A stretch of DNA of 64,000 bases from Melieria omissa (Eukaryota; Arthropoda; Insecta; Diptera; Ulidiidae), in NCBI GenBank assembly GCA_963971225.1, contig OZ020270.1, positions 75,532,432-75,596,431 on the forward strand. The letters are read 5' to 3'. Under the pieces are notes generated by a model. The model had not been told where the DNA came from. It did not search any database and saw only the letters and a program-made list of their open reading frames with translations. The position numbers and the translations under genes are program-made. Positions 20,635 through 30,991 of this stretch are shown here, piece after piece; positions within the stretch are counted from its first letter, which is position 1, and every line of letters starts with the position of its first letter.

Positions 20635-21380
20635 TTATTGTCCAAAAGCGTAAAAATTATCTTTGGGTATGCTTTTAATTCAATTAAATTAAGATTTTAT
20701 AAGCTGCATTCAAAAAAACAACCCTGCGGTCAAACTACAGCATTTAGCAAAAAAATCATACCTGATCGTTAGAGATTCGCTAAATGAAGAAATGCGAAAT
20801 ACAAAGAACGGCAATTGACCCTGTCATATTCAATGCATTTAGCTTTGTGTTCTTTGGTATATTTTTCATTAATATTTACATAATTAAACCAAAAAAGTTC
20901 ATGTGTTGGCATTTAATTCAGAAAATTAATGAGAAGATACTTTAAAAAGCAAATAATTGTAAGGAATCCCTAATCCCTAATATCGGGAAAAGAGCAGACA
21001 CAGTGAAGAGCTGATCACTGCCAACACACACGGACTGTGTACGTGAATTGCAAAAAACGCACACAAATCGGCTTACTCTCCCAGTTTCACATCGCTTAAT
21101 CAGAGACAATCAGAAACAGAGACATTGTCTCTGGCTTAATCGCTGACATCAACTGTGCGCTGTGATGATGTTACTGCTGCTGTTATGCGCCTTGCTTTCA
21201 GCGCAGCAGGTCCCATACGCACTTTGGCTAGTCGAACATATTCGCAAAATTGTGTGCGTTGCCTTCACACGCAATGGAATACTCAACCACCAAAAAAGCC
21301 AACAAAAGCAACAACACAATTTTACTTGTTCGCGCTTATTTTTGTGTGTATACCTTTTTTCGTTGACGATCGCTTTCGCT
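20635..21380. other. no gene seen; old repeat
   Basis: AT-rich DNA with the inverted copy of 19833-19858 (at 21076-21101) and a small hairpin (21103-21134, arms CAGAGACAAT). It may be the 5' region of the P-type element that follows. Confidence 0.4.
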
Positions 21381-21381
21381 T

Positions 21382-22430
21382 CAACAAATTTGCTGATGAT
21401 GAAACTTCGCCTGATGGACATATTTCTTGGTCGATTATTTGCAGGTTATGTGAATTGGATAAAAACAATTCAACCCGCCTTTGTCCCAAATTGACAACAA
21501 AGCATATTCATCCTAATTCATTTGAAGAAATGAAGGTTAAATAAATACGCAACTCAAATATTTAGCAATACTGTATCCGCAGCCATAAAATCTTTGGTTG
21601 AAAATGGCTGTTATAATGATTGCAAAGAAAAAGCTTCGTCCACAGCTATATTTATTGAAAAAATAAACAGACTTTTTGATTGTTTGAATAGCCATGTTCT
21701 TTTTGATAAAAATCCTTTCCGATCAGCTCTTCGTGAGAATAACAATATCCAAAATTATTTGAAGGAAATGAAAAACTATGTCAAAAGTTGTCAGTATTCT
21801 AAAACTGTATACTGTTGAAATGGTATAGTTTTATCAATTACTTTCGTTTTGTCTCTTTCACAAGATATCTGGGTGGAAAAATTCAATTTTCTTTTATTAT
21901 TAAGACTTAATCAAGACCCGCGTGAAAATCTTTTTTATTTGGTAAGAAAAAGCGGAGTTACAAACAATAATCCTTCACTTTTTGAGTTTGACCATATTCT
22001 TGCGATAATGATCTCAATGAAAATAATAGCATTTAAGGCAGGAACTTTCAATTGTGAACCAACTGACGAAGGTTCATTTATAATAATTGACAATAATACT
22101 AGTTTGTTTGAAATTGACAATGAAACTCAAAATGCTATAAATCAAAAGTTCGGTGAAGAATTTTGCTTATCAAAGGATATATCTGATGCAGAAAAAGCGA
22201 ATTCTTCAAATGCCTTAGGGATTATAAAAAATTAACATATGAGTGATGGTTCCCTTCGTTATTTCTCTGGTTTCATATTGATGAAAACTATTGAAAAATT
22301 TGGCTATTATAACTGCAAAAAGTTAATAAAAGATGAGCTTTGTGATTTACAAAGAAACGAAATGTTTATATTTTTCAAAAATTTCAACTATTTTAACAGT
22401 AGTTTAAAACTAAAAGCTCCAATCGACTAA
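21382..22430 (+). pseudogene. P-element-type (THAP) transposase fragment
   Basis: Several consecutive frames give a colinear P/THAP9-like protein. In order: RLCPKLTTKHIHPNSFEEMK, then NTVSAAIKSLVENG and FIEKINRLFDCLNS (21560-21815), RLNQDPRENLFYLVRKSG (about 21905), and finally LRYFSGFILMKTIEKFGYYN (22239-22430). These match the helix-rich middle and C-terminal parts of P transposases. The THAP finger itself was not found. At least two frameshifts or stops. P transposase cuts and joins DNA ends in the nucleus with GTP as cofactor. Confidence 0.75.
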
Positions 22431-22729
22431 TTTTTTTTGTTTCAAAAATCTTTTACAACACATTTCATACGTTTTTTAAGGAAACCCCTCATTCCTCCAA
22501 TATAAAAAAGCTTTTGTACAATTTGTGTGTTGCAAACGTAACGAAGTAGATTAATACAAAATGTGATTTTCAGAACCGTCTACTTGTTGGGAACATGAGC
22601 AATTTATATTAGATTAATTTTTAATAATTTTGCTAAGAAAAAATTGCACTTGGTTAAGAGAGCAAATTGCAAGTAAAACGAAAAATAAGAATAAAAGAAA
22701 AATACTAAAGAACACATAAAATTACTAAA
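22431..22729. other. AT-rich, nothing recognised
   Basis: The stretch between the P fragment and SINE copy 2 has no coding pattern or terminal repeat. Confidence 0.4.
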
Positions 22730-22742
22730 TAATATAAATTTT

Positions 22743-23041
22743 CGATTCGATTCTTTCGATTTTTTTTTTTTTTCGAATTCTGCATGTAGTAACACCTAAA
22801 AAAAATAACGGGAAACTCGTTTTCTCTTTCGGTGGCTGTCCTCTCAGCTGGAAATGGCAAACCTCTGAGAGTAAAAATTGCCTATGAAAAAGCTCCCAAC
22901 CTGCCGTTCGGAACCGGCATAAAACTGTAGGTCCCTTCCACCTGCGTACAAAATTCACACGCACAACACGGGTGGTTGCGGGAAGCTAGGCCTTAGTCTC
23001 GCGTAAGCGGGCTGTCGTGCCAATCAATTAAAATTAATTAT
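22743..23041 (+). mobile_element. tRNA-derived SINE, copy 2
   Basis: It contains the B-box region TTCGAATTC and the same body and tail as copy 1 (CTCTGAGAGTAAAAATTGCC; GGGCTGTCGTGCCAATCAAT). A 13-bp target duplication TAATATAAATTTT flanks it (22730-22742, 23042-23054). The A-box head is replaced by a T-rich stretch, so it is 5'-incomplete. Confidence 0.88.
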
Positions 23042-23054
23042 TAATATAAATTTT

Positions 23055-23883
23055 AAGGAACTGATAATAATAAATAGTAATATGTTGCTGTTAATATATG
23101 GATTTGAAAAATTTATCAGTATGCATTTTATTAGGCCAGAAGGCAACGTAGCCTACAAGAATGCCAACATTGCACAGCAGAAATTCATGGTTTTAGTTTT
23201 TTTTCAATAGGAACGCACACTCTACTGTACGCCTTTGTAAATTCACATGGCTCATTATTCATAGCAGAACCGAAAGCCATGGAAATTCAATTTGCTTTTC
23301 ATCTTGTGCAGTTGCTCGTATTGTTTTCATTCACCTCAGCGCATACACAAGCAACACGCACATTTATTTTCACACGGACACACACCCTTGCATATTTGAA
23401 TTTGCAAACGATACGCCGCGGCGCGCCGTTTCGTGCTCATCAGCACAGCACAGCTTGCAATTGATGTTCCTTGTCGAACACAATGACTACATGACGCGAA
23501 ACTGAGAGGAGTCACGGTTGCAAATTCGGTCAAACCAGGCCCCAGAGTCGCAAATTCGGTCAAACCAGGCCCCAGAGTTGATTAGGGTTCGTACAGCAAA
23601 TTCGCTATACAAAAGTCAGGGCAAGGGCTGCTGGTGCGTTCGAAGTTTTTTTGCAAATGAAATAATTGTTTTTTTTTTCTTTTATTCTGTATATTTATTT
23701 ATAGGAAATTGATTGCAAAAAAAATTTTGTTGCTGAAAAACGTCATAAGTATGTTCCAACGTGTTTTAATATGATTTAACTTCAGTTTTTGCTGATTGCC
23801 CTCAAAGCCTTTACGTTTGAATTGCTTGTGTTGCAGCTCTGCGTTTGAAAAGAGTTCAACTTGCCATTACTGTTTCTTGCTAC
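23055..23883. other. no gene seen; short tandem duplication
   Basis: No coding pattern stands out. It contains the 30-bp duplication at 23519-23578. Confidence 0.4.
23519..23578. repeat. 30-bp direct tandem duplication, 2 units
   Basis: The unit GCAAATTCGGTCAAACCAGG plus CCCCAGAGTC-type end occurs twice in a row with almost no difference. Confidence 0.85.
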
Positions 23884-23885
23884 TA

Positions 23886-24790
23886 CATGGGCTGAAAAGT
23901 CTTTGGCCTGACATAGAGATGGCGCCAAAAATTAAGAATTATTGTGTTGTACATGGAAAACCATCCTTAACTTAGATTCTGTCAAAGTTTCATGACATTT
24001 GGTTGACTCGTTTTCAAGTTATTGCTTTCGAAGTGACGCTACCTCTGAATTTTTGTAAACAATGGAAAAAAGTGAATTTCGTGTTTTGATAAAACATTGC
24101 TATTTGATGGGCAAAAATACAGTGGAAACAAAAGCATGGCTTGATAAATGTTATAATACATCTGCTCCACCAAATTCAACTATCAAGTATTGGTTTGCTG
24201 AGTTTCGTCGTGACCGTACGAGCACCGCGTTCAGGGAGGCCAAATGAGGCAGTTAATCCGGAAAACATCCAAAAAATCACGGACCTTGTGTTAAATGATC
24301 GCAAAATAAAATTGAGTGAGATAGCTAACATCATAGGCATCTCAAAGGAACGCGTTGGTCATATCATTCATGAACATTTACACATGCGGAAGCTGTGCGC
24401 GCGATGGGTGCCGCGTTTGCTGACAATTGACCAAAAAGCACCAGCTCATTCTGCTCGCGATACGACCGAAAAATTAGAGGAATTACGCTACGAAGTCGTC
24501 AAACACCCACCGTATTCACCAGATTTAGCACCCAGCGACTATTTCCTCTTTCCCAGGTTGAAAAATTGGCTCGCCGGAAAAAGATTTTACTCAAATGAGG
24601 AGGTCGAGTTGGAAACAAACGCCTATTTTGAAGAGCTTCACGCGGACCACTATAAGAAAGGCATCGAAATGTTGGAAGACCGTTACACTAAATGCATTAC
24701 TCTAAATGGAGATTATGTCGAAGATTAAAATCATTTTTGCACTAAAAATATCGTTTTTTCATTGTCAGGCCAAAGACTTTTCAGCCCATG
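23886..24790 (+). mobile_element. mariner, deleted, CATGGGCTGAAAAGTC ends
   Basis: 905 bp with inverted ends of about 27 bp (CATGGGCTGAAAAGTCTTTG), flanked by TA (23884-23885, 24791-24792). The transposase is broken. Its protein is close to the intact mariner at 49109-50197, but the ends differ. Confidence 0.9.
24062..24728 (+). pseudogene. mariner transposase, frameshifted and deleted
   Basis: It starts MEKSEFRVLIKHCYLMGKNT and keeps the N-terminal helix-turn-helix. The frame changes at about 24215-24240, then runs to VPRLLTIDQK. There a deletion removes the first catalytic Asp and joins to APAHSARDTTEKLEELRYE, PPYSPDLAPSDYFLFPRLKN and the normal C-terminus. The third Asp (APSDY) survives. 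Confidence 0.88.
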
Positions 24791-24792
24791 TA

Positions 24793-25605
24793 GTACACTA
24801 GAAACGGCAAACTCAATGAGACATGAACTGAATGAAAAAGCAACCGAATATCTGCTGAGTTTACCGTCTGAATTAATTTATTTATGCTTTCTGTTGGTAC
24901 GGGTAACAATCAAAATGATTTCGACCAGTAAAACAAGGTTTTTCGCAACGTTATACTTACAGTAAATAAGAAAAGTTATCACTTTAAGATGCATACAATT
25001 TACTGGTAACCGGTGCTGTGCGAATGTTTGAGTAAAAATACCCGTACACTATCGGACGATTGTAAAAAGCAAAAAATGGTCTGAAAATCATTTCCCCTGC
25101 CAGTTTCGCGTCATGTCGAACATCCCACAAAGAATGAAGATGAATTTCGAAAATTGAAGTTTGACGAAGCCAGCGACAAAACTTCGTATAGCCGAAGTAC
25201 GTGTGGGAGCAAAGAAAATAAACATACAGAATGCGCATGTCATACAAGCAAAAATTTTGTATGGCGGGTTCTAACATTGGAACCCGCGCTCTGCTCGCAC
25301 AGATCACGTATGTGGTGAGAGCGTTGCTTTACAAGCGAGAACGTAGTTTTATGTGTTGCGCTCTTTGGTTGCGCTCACTGCAGCGAGTGTGCGTTAGTAC
25401 ATTGTTGTGGCGTGAAATGATTGCAAGGTGAAGACGAACGCTGTTGTTGTTGTTGTTGCGCTGGCGAAAAGCTGAAATTGTAAAACGATTTCTGATTTCT
25501 GGCTGGCTTTTGTTGTTCTTCTACAAGCCTGAACGGCGTCGCATATTGCTCCTGAACTTATTGCAGACAGTAGTGTGCGCAATATCATAGAAAAGAAAAT
25601 AAAAT
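24793..25605. other. no gene seen
   Basis: AT-rich with a small hairpin (25263-25285, CGGGTTC/GAACCCG) and a short GTT microsatellite (25443-25458). Possibly part of the P-type element that follows. Confidence 0.4.
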
Positions 25606-26327
25606 ATGGTTGGCGTGACGACTTATGTGGTCGCTACAAACAAAGTTCCTGAAGAATTTATCAAAAAAGTAGACCTAATATTTGATTGCATGAATAGGGC
25701 AATCGGATAATTGCTTTAGATCGGCTTTACAATTAAATAATGAGTCGTACAAATTTATAAAGATTTTTTTAATTATTTGAAAGATGTTAAATGTATGGAT
25801 GATTCAAGTTGTATTTTTAGAACTAAAATCTGTTTTTTAATCACTGATAAAATTAACCAATAACCCACATAAATGTTTTATAACAAACACGTTTTTTAAC
25901 CAAGATAAATTAGAAAATACTTTTGCAATTTTGGGACAAAATTCAAGTAGTACTCGGTCAAGTGTAACAACTAATTTCGAAGATACACAGGATTCTATGA
26001 ATCAAAACCTACTACATGCTGAGACAGACGAAACTGTCTTTTTATTATTTTATTTCAGCAGTAATTACAACAATTATTACAACAAATTATTTTGTAGATA
26101 AAAACTTCGACAATCGAGTAAAAATTAACATAGATAATAATTGTGGCATATGTTTCCAAAAACTAAGAAATGATAACCTTTTCACTGCGCTAAGTGAAAC
26201 ATTTTTCATAAAAATTATCAATCGGTTACAGACTTTTGTTACCTATTGCTCCTTCAGATTTCCTGATGAATGCTCTGACAGTAAATTAAAAAAGGAAGTT
26301 CCAAACGATGCAAAACATAAACAATAA
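25606..26327 (+). pseudogene. second P-type transposase fragment
   Basis: Successive frames give EFIKKVDLIFDCMN, DNCFRSALQLNNESYKFIK and CMDDSSCIFRTKICFLITD, which parallel FIEKINRLFDCLNS and NPFRSALRENN in the fragment at 21382-22430. A last frame (26016-26327) holds a CGICFQKLRNDN motif that may be the C-terminal region. Frameshifts make it inactive. It is a separate, diverged copy of the same superfamily, not a continuation, because the same protein segment occurs in both. Confidence 0.6.
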
Positions 26328-26688
26328 AAAAACAACAAAAGAAGAGCTGTTTACATTTTTCTCGAGCTGTGTACACATAAAAACTACAACAACAACAACC
26401 AATGGCGTAGTTGAAACGACGATCATTGCGCTGGCTGGTGTTGCTGTGAGAAATTTGCACAAAAAATTATTGAGTGACCAAAACAACCACCAACGCACAG
26501 TGGGGTATTGACCATTGAAAACGGCGATCAATTCTCCTGAGCTATTAAAATTAATGTAAAGTATTTTTTTACATAGATGAAACATATATAAGACAAATTG
26601 AAGAAAAAAATTGTTGTTGTTGTTTTTTTATTAAATTTATTCAATTTAAGTAAATATTTCATGTTTTGGGCTTCTCACACTAGAATTA

Positions 26689-27610
26689 TTAAATGTCATC
26701 GCTATTATTATCATCATTATCATCATCATCGTCATCATCATCATCATTATCATCATCATCATCATCATCAAACGCAATATCATTACCAGACTGGAAATTA
26801 GTATTATCTGTTGAAGTTTTTACAGATGGTGATTTTAAAAGTTCAACAGCTGATAGTGGTAGGTGTTGAATCTTTTTTTTAGGAAGTTTCCTTAAACTTG
26901 ATAAAATTGGATCGGAAGCAACAAGAAATCGATGCAAAATATCATGATTGGTTTTTTCTCTGCTAGTCTTGCGCGTAAAATGTTCTCTGTATTTTATAAA
27001 TTCTTTATTCAGTGCTTCTTGAGCTTCCTCAGTTAATTGGCCAATTGGTAACAGAGCATGGTGTATTATTTCTGGCCCATGAATTAGAAATTTGTGCACC
27101 GTAGGTGGCATATTGCACCATGGATACTTTGATACAAAATATCTCGCAGTATCATGTGCGAAATTTCGAAACTTTGCAATATCTACCTCATGGCCACAAG
27201 AAACCACTATCAGTATAACGTGCAACCTTTTTATCAAGTTCAAGTCAACATTCGTGATTTCAGGCGATAGCTCTGCGTTTCGAAAGAACCTTCTTGCCGT
27301 ATTTCCATCATTTGAGTTGCCGAATCCGGGTTTCGGTTGATCAACAATCAAACCTGCTTTCTCTCTGAATCCCTTTTGAATATTTTTTTTTTTTTCGTTT
27401 TCTGACCTTACTTGCCATTTTTTATTGGTAATTTGTACGATAAATGAAGAAGGCATTCAAAAAATCGTATCGAACCATGCAGTACTGACAGTCCAAAATT
27501 AAGATTAGGGGTTTCAACATTTCTTGCAATCATTTCGTCAATTAAGTTGAATTGTGTTCTAGTTGCACCGCATAAGAAACACTTTTGAGTTGAAGTAGTC
27601 TCAGTGCCTT
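26689..27610 (-). pseudogene. Transib transposase, C-terminal half (RAG1-core-like)
   Basis: The minus strand from about 27610 reads CFLCGATRTQFN and then LSVLHGSIRFFECLLHLSYK. A frameshift near 27420 leads into a 255-codon open frame (27456-26689): KKWQVRSENE, GFGNSNDGNTARRFF, YPWCNMPPTVHKFLIHG, GQLTEEAQEALNKEFIKYRE and HFTRKTSREKTN. The order C-x2-C, LH...IR..E, (D/N)GNxARR, then a Glu-rich segment before a basic tail follows the RAG1 catalytic core, as known for Transib. The protein ends in an acidic tail of mostly Asp coded by an ATC/ATT microsatellite. The N-terminal half is absent, so it cannot be active. Assignment rests on remembered family motifs plus the element ends. Confidence 0.72.
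26694..26771. repeat. (ATC)n microsatellite
   Basis: Imperfect run of ATC/ATT triplets on the plus strand. On the minus strand it encodes the Asp-rich C-terminus of the Transib frame. Confidence 0.9.
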
Positions 27611-27949
27611 ATTTGTAGTGCCTTGCAGTAGACAAAACAACAAAAGTAACAAAAACAAAACAGAAACACATGATAACAACAACGTTCATTACTCCATGAA
27701 GATCAAGCGAAATCACAAAATTTGGCACTGACTTTGAAGCACTAAAACTTAAATATTTCAGAAAATGCACAAAAGTGCACTTTAATTTTTTGCAATATAG
27801 TAGTCAAATATATGTTCTTTACATATCATATAAAATGATTACGGCCTTTCACAGCCAAAGCAACTATATGCCTACCTATATCCTTTAAATATGTACAATT
27901 TTAAGACTATAACTAACTAATTTTTCTAAATAACTAGCTGACGGATTTA

Positions 27950-28645
27950 AATTATATGGGCAGTGTCATGCCCTCTTATGCAATACCTGCCCCTTATTCA
28001 ATGCCCTCTGTCGAAAGACAAAAACGTAGGTTCGTACTAAGTTTCATTGCTGACCGACTTATAGTTCAGCAAAATATTTGGGTCACAAAAAATGTGCCAC
28101 GCCCCTTGTCCAACGCCCATAAAATCTTATCATTAGAATGACTCATCTATGGGACGACGGGATACTATATTTCAGTGTTGTACAACTTACAATTTGGAAG
28201 ATATTCCATTTTTAAGATCTGGCTCGTATGGGTGGTGCCACGCCCTCTCGTCCAATACTTGCCCCATTCCCTCTGTCGAAATATATGAATAAATGGTAGG
28301 TTCGTACTTAGTTTCATTGCTGTGAAACTTATAGTTCAGCGGAATAATTGGGTAACAAAAAAAGTGCCACGCCCCTTGTCCAACGCCCATTAAATCTTAC
28401 CACTCTTATGACTCCTCTATCGGACGACTGGGTATTGAATTTCAGTGTTATGCTACTTAAAATTTCGAAGATATTCTATTTTAAAGATTTTGCTTGTATG
28501 GGTGGTGCCACGCCCCGTTGTCCAAAACCCGCCTCATTCCGTCTGTCGAGAGATATGAGTACATGATAGGTTCATGCTAAGTTTCATTGCTGTGTGACTT
28601 ATAGTTCAGCAGAATAATTGGGTCACAAAAATGTGCCACGCCCCT
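27950..28645. repeat. tandem repeat, about 275-bp unit, 2.5 copies
   Basis: The block with GTGCCACGCCCCTTGTCCAA recurs at about 28093 and 28366, and GGGTGGTGCCACGCCC at about 28226 and 28500, giving a period near 273-275 bp. A last partial copy ends near 28645. It is followed by a segment ending GGAGGAGTACGGTAACAAAC and TTTTATATATAAGATT, a tail I associate with small retroelement-derived repeats in insects (inference). Confidence 0.8.
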
Positions 28646-29126
28646 TAGGGTTATAAAAAATAGTTAGTAGCCGATTCTCAGACCTACTGAATATGCATGT
28701 AAAATTTCATAAAAATCGGTCAAGCCGTTTCGGAGGAGTACGGTAACAAACACTGTGACACGAGAATTTTATATATAAGATTAATACACATATTCTACAA
28801 ACATAATTTTGTTTAAACATTAGTACAATACCTGAGGTTGAAGGTTGCATATTAAAAAAATTAAGTTTTGCAAGAATGATATTAAAAAAAGCACTTCAAA
28901 TCACTGGCAAATGCGTAACGCGCTCTAAACACAACGGATCAATGAACAAATATGCATTTTGCAAAGCGCACTGTGACAATACCGTTCAATGTAGATCATT
29001 TATTTTTTCACCCAGTGATGCACAATTTTATCTACTTTTCCCCCATACCAAATATTATCAAGATATTTGAATTTCATTTTTTGAATTAATCACCATTTTG
29101 GGCATCAAATACCCCACTGTGCAACG

Positions 29127-30153
29127 CCTCAATGTACACAGGAGAAGCGGTACTTTCACTTCATGTGTGTTTGTTGTAGCGCGTGCTTCAGTTCACACAG
29201 TCAATGAGCGTAAACTGAAGCGCTTGCTCTCCTGCTGGCACCACTCTTTCCCGTTTGTGGCTTCCCCCCGCTCTATGAAGCTCGCAAACAAAAATTTGAA
29301 TTTTTGAGCTCAGATGCGCCTTCTATATACTTCATATTCTTTGGTGGGACCTACTGTGCTAGATTTGCGTGACCGAAAAATTTTGTACTGCGTTGTATCT
29401 CTATGTGTTTATTTGCTTAGTGGTTATATCGTACAAATGGAAGGCAAAGGCTGCAAGTGATGTTTGCATTTTTTTTAAGTTATGGATTTGATAACAGAAT
29501 TTTTCTGTTTGCTTGAATGCCACGCCCATCACTAAATCGTATGACTAATAAAATTCGACTGTTCAACTATTTCTATTCAGAAATAACAACTACTAGATTT
29601 TGTGTTTTACTGGGCAGACACAGATTATGTAATGTTACATGAGTACTTGCCACTCCAACTACGATAATAAGAATCAGCTATATTCGGTATCTTTCTACAA
29701 AGCTATATGGTGTTAAGTTGATTCTGTGTTTTATTGAGGGGAAAAAGGCTTTGCAACAACAATAACGGTTTTATAAGGCCTGATGTGAATCAATTATTTA
29801 TATATATAATTTATATAGGTTTCGATAAAAATAAAATCACGTTTTGATTTTTTGTTGTTATAATTTATGTTTTATTATCAAAAAACCAATGAATTATTCA
29901 TAAAACTTAAAAAAACGAAACAAAAGTTTCATGCATTTTTACTCCTTTGCAAAAATTTTCAAATGGAAGAAGCTGTCCGTTTTTAAATAAGTGCATTCAT
30001 CTCGTTAGGAAAATATAATAACAAAAAAAAATTTATGGGTGTTTAAAATTTGTCGCGTCCGTAACCAGAAGCTCTGCATATTTGATTCTTTTTCGACTTC
30101 CGGTCAATTTCCGCATTTCTTGAGATACAAATTTTTCTTTCAAACTATTGACT
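29127..30153. other. no gene seen; old repeat ends
   Basis: 29345-29425 resembles 19660-19720 in inverted orientation (CTCTATGTGTTTATTTGC against GCAAATAAACACATAGAG). TATATCGTACAAATG (29428) recalls the end at 16200. GTCGCGTCCGT (30052) is the inverted ACGGACGCGAC motif. Confidence 0.45.
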
Positions 30154-30381
30154 CTACAGTTTTATGCCGGTTCCGAACCGCTGGTTGGGAGCTTTTTCAT
30201 CGGCAATTTTTACTCTCAGAGGTTTGCCATTTCCAGCTGAGAGGACAGCCACCGAAAGAGAAAACGAGTTTCTCGTTATTTTTTTTTTTTGTAGGTGTTA
30301 CTACATGCAGAATTCGAACTTGCGTCGCTCTGCATTCGACTCGTTGTCCAACGCACTAACCAACTGAGCCACGGCGGCTGC
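30154..30381 (-). mobile_element. tRNA-derived SINE, copy 3 (best head)
   Basis: The minus strand has the A box TGGCTCAGTTGG (30360-30371) and the B box AGTTCGAATTC (30310-30320), about 40 bp apart as in a tRNA gene. The body shared with copies 1 and 2 follows. The 3' part after AAAACTGTAG is missing. This copy shows that the family is tRNA-derived. Confidence 0.85.
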
Positions 30382-30870
30382 CAATATAATATTACTTGAA
30401 TAAGCTAAAAACACAAAGAAAAAAAGTGCATATAATTCGTCAAAAGGCTCAGCATTTTTTTTGTTTTTTGTTTACAGTAGTATATTTTGGCCAAAAACTT
30501 TAAAAAATTCTTTTACATTAATGAAATATAGATATTTAAGCTTTATTATTGGCTAATAAAAAGTTTTTCTGAGCAGTTTGAATTTTTCAGTCGTGGTGGA
30601 CCTTTTTTGGGAGATGCCCATATATATCAGTTCACTGATTTGAAAACTACAGGCGAAATGAGACTATACGATTTCTCGGAAACCGGCTTTTTTCAAAGTT
30701 ACATTTCAATGCCAATTTACTGGGCTCTCTCGGTGTCATATCGGATACTTTGGGCCTATTGTTAGTAGCTCGAAAATTTTCATATAAGACAGGCCATATT
30801 GCAAGTTGCTAACGCTGCTCATGTAGTTCTAAAAAATGATTTTGTATATTTTTCATGGAATCATTTTCAG
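30382..30870. other. probable intron, no other signal
   Basis: AT-rich sequence leading into a polypyrimidine tract and AG (30861-30870). Contains GGGAGATGCCCATATATAT (30609), the inverse of a short piece beside the hAT at 5720-5736. Confidence 0.45.
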
Positions 30871-30991
30871 GTGCCGCGGAGAAAAGTTCGAAGCACGGCG
30901 CAGAGGACAAAGCCAACTCCATTATAACAGCCATGAAAGAGCGCATGAAGCAGCGTGAACGCGAGAAGCCTGAAATTTTCGAGTTGATACG
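30871..30991 (+). CDS. internal coding exon of an unidentified host gene
   Basis: 121 bp flanked by a strong acceptor (TCATTTTCAG, 30861-30870) and a strong donor (GTAAGT, from 30992). Only one frame is open; it enters with two bases of a split codon and leaves with two. It codes for about 39 residues, highly charged: [20 protein letters not shown], then [20 protein letters not shown]. Base composition is far more GC-rich than its surroundings, and codon use looks like a normal gene. I do not recognise the family. The charged helix followed by PEIFELI may be a linker or coiled-coil edge. Neighbouring exons are not visible in the window. Confidence 0.7.

Larger units (their letters stand above)
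26496..29121 (-). mobile_element. Transib-type transposon with CACAGTG ends
   Basis: Inverted ends CACAGTGGGGTATT / AATACCCCACTGTG and a perfect 5-bp target duplication CAACG (26491-26495, 29122-29126). Transib elements have 5-bp duplications and CACWRTG termini. The minus-strand protein inside resembles the C-terminal half of the Transib/RAG1 core. The part upstream of that half is missing; a roughly 275-bp tandem repeat occupies the space (27950-28645). Confidence 0.8.

Noticed and set aside
23279..23464. 61-codon frame with a signal-peptide-like start
   Set aside because: Short, surrounded by stop-rich DNA, with no splice sites or conserved residues that I can see.
25443..25458. GTT microsatellite as functional site
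   Set aside because: Too short and simple to support any role.
27950..28645. CRISPR-like array
   Set aside because: Units are about 275 bp and similar throughout, with no short repeat and unique spacer pattern; the genome is eukaryotic.
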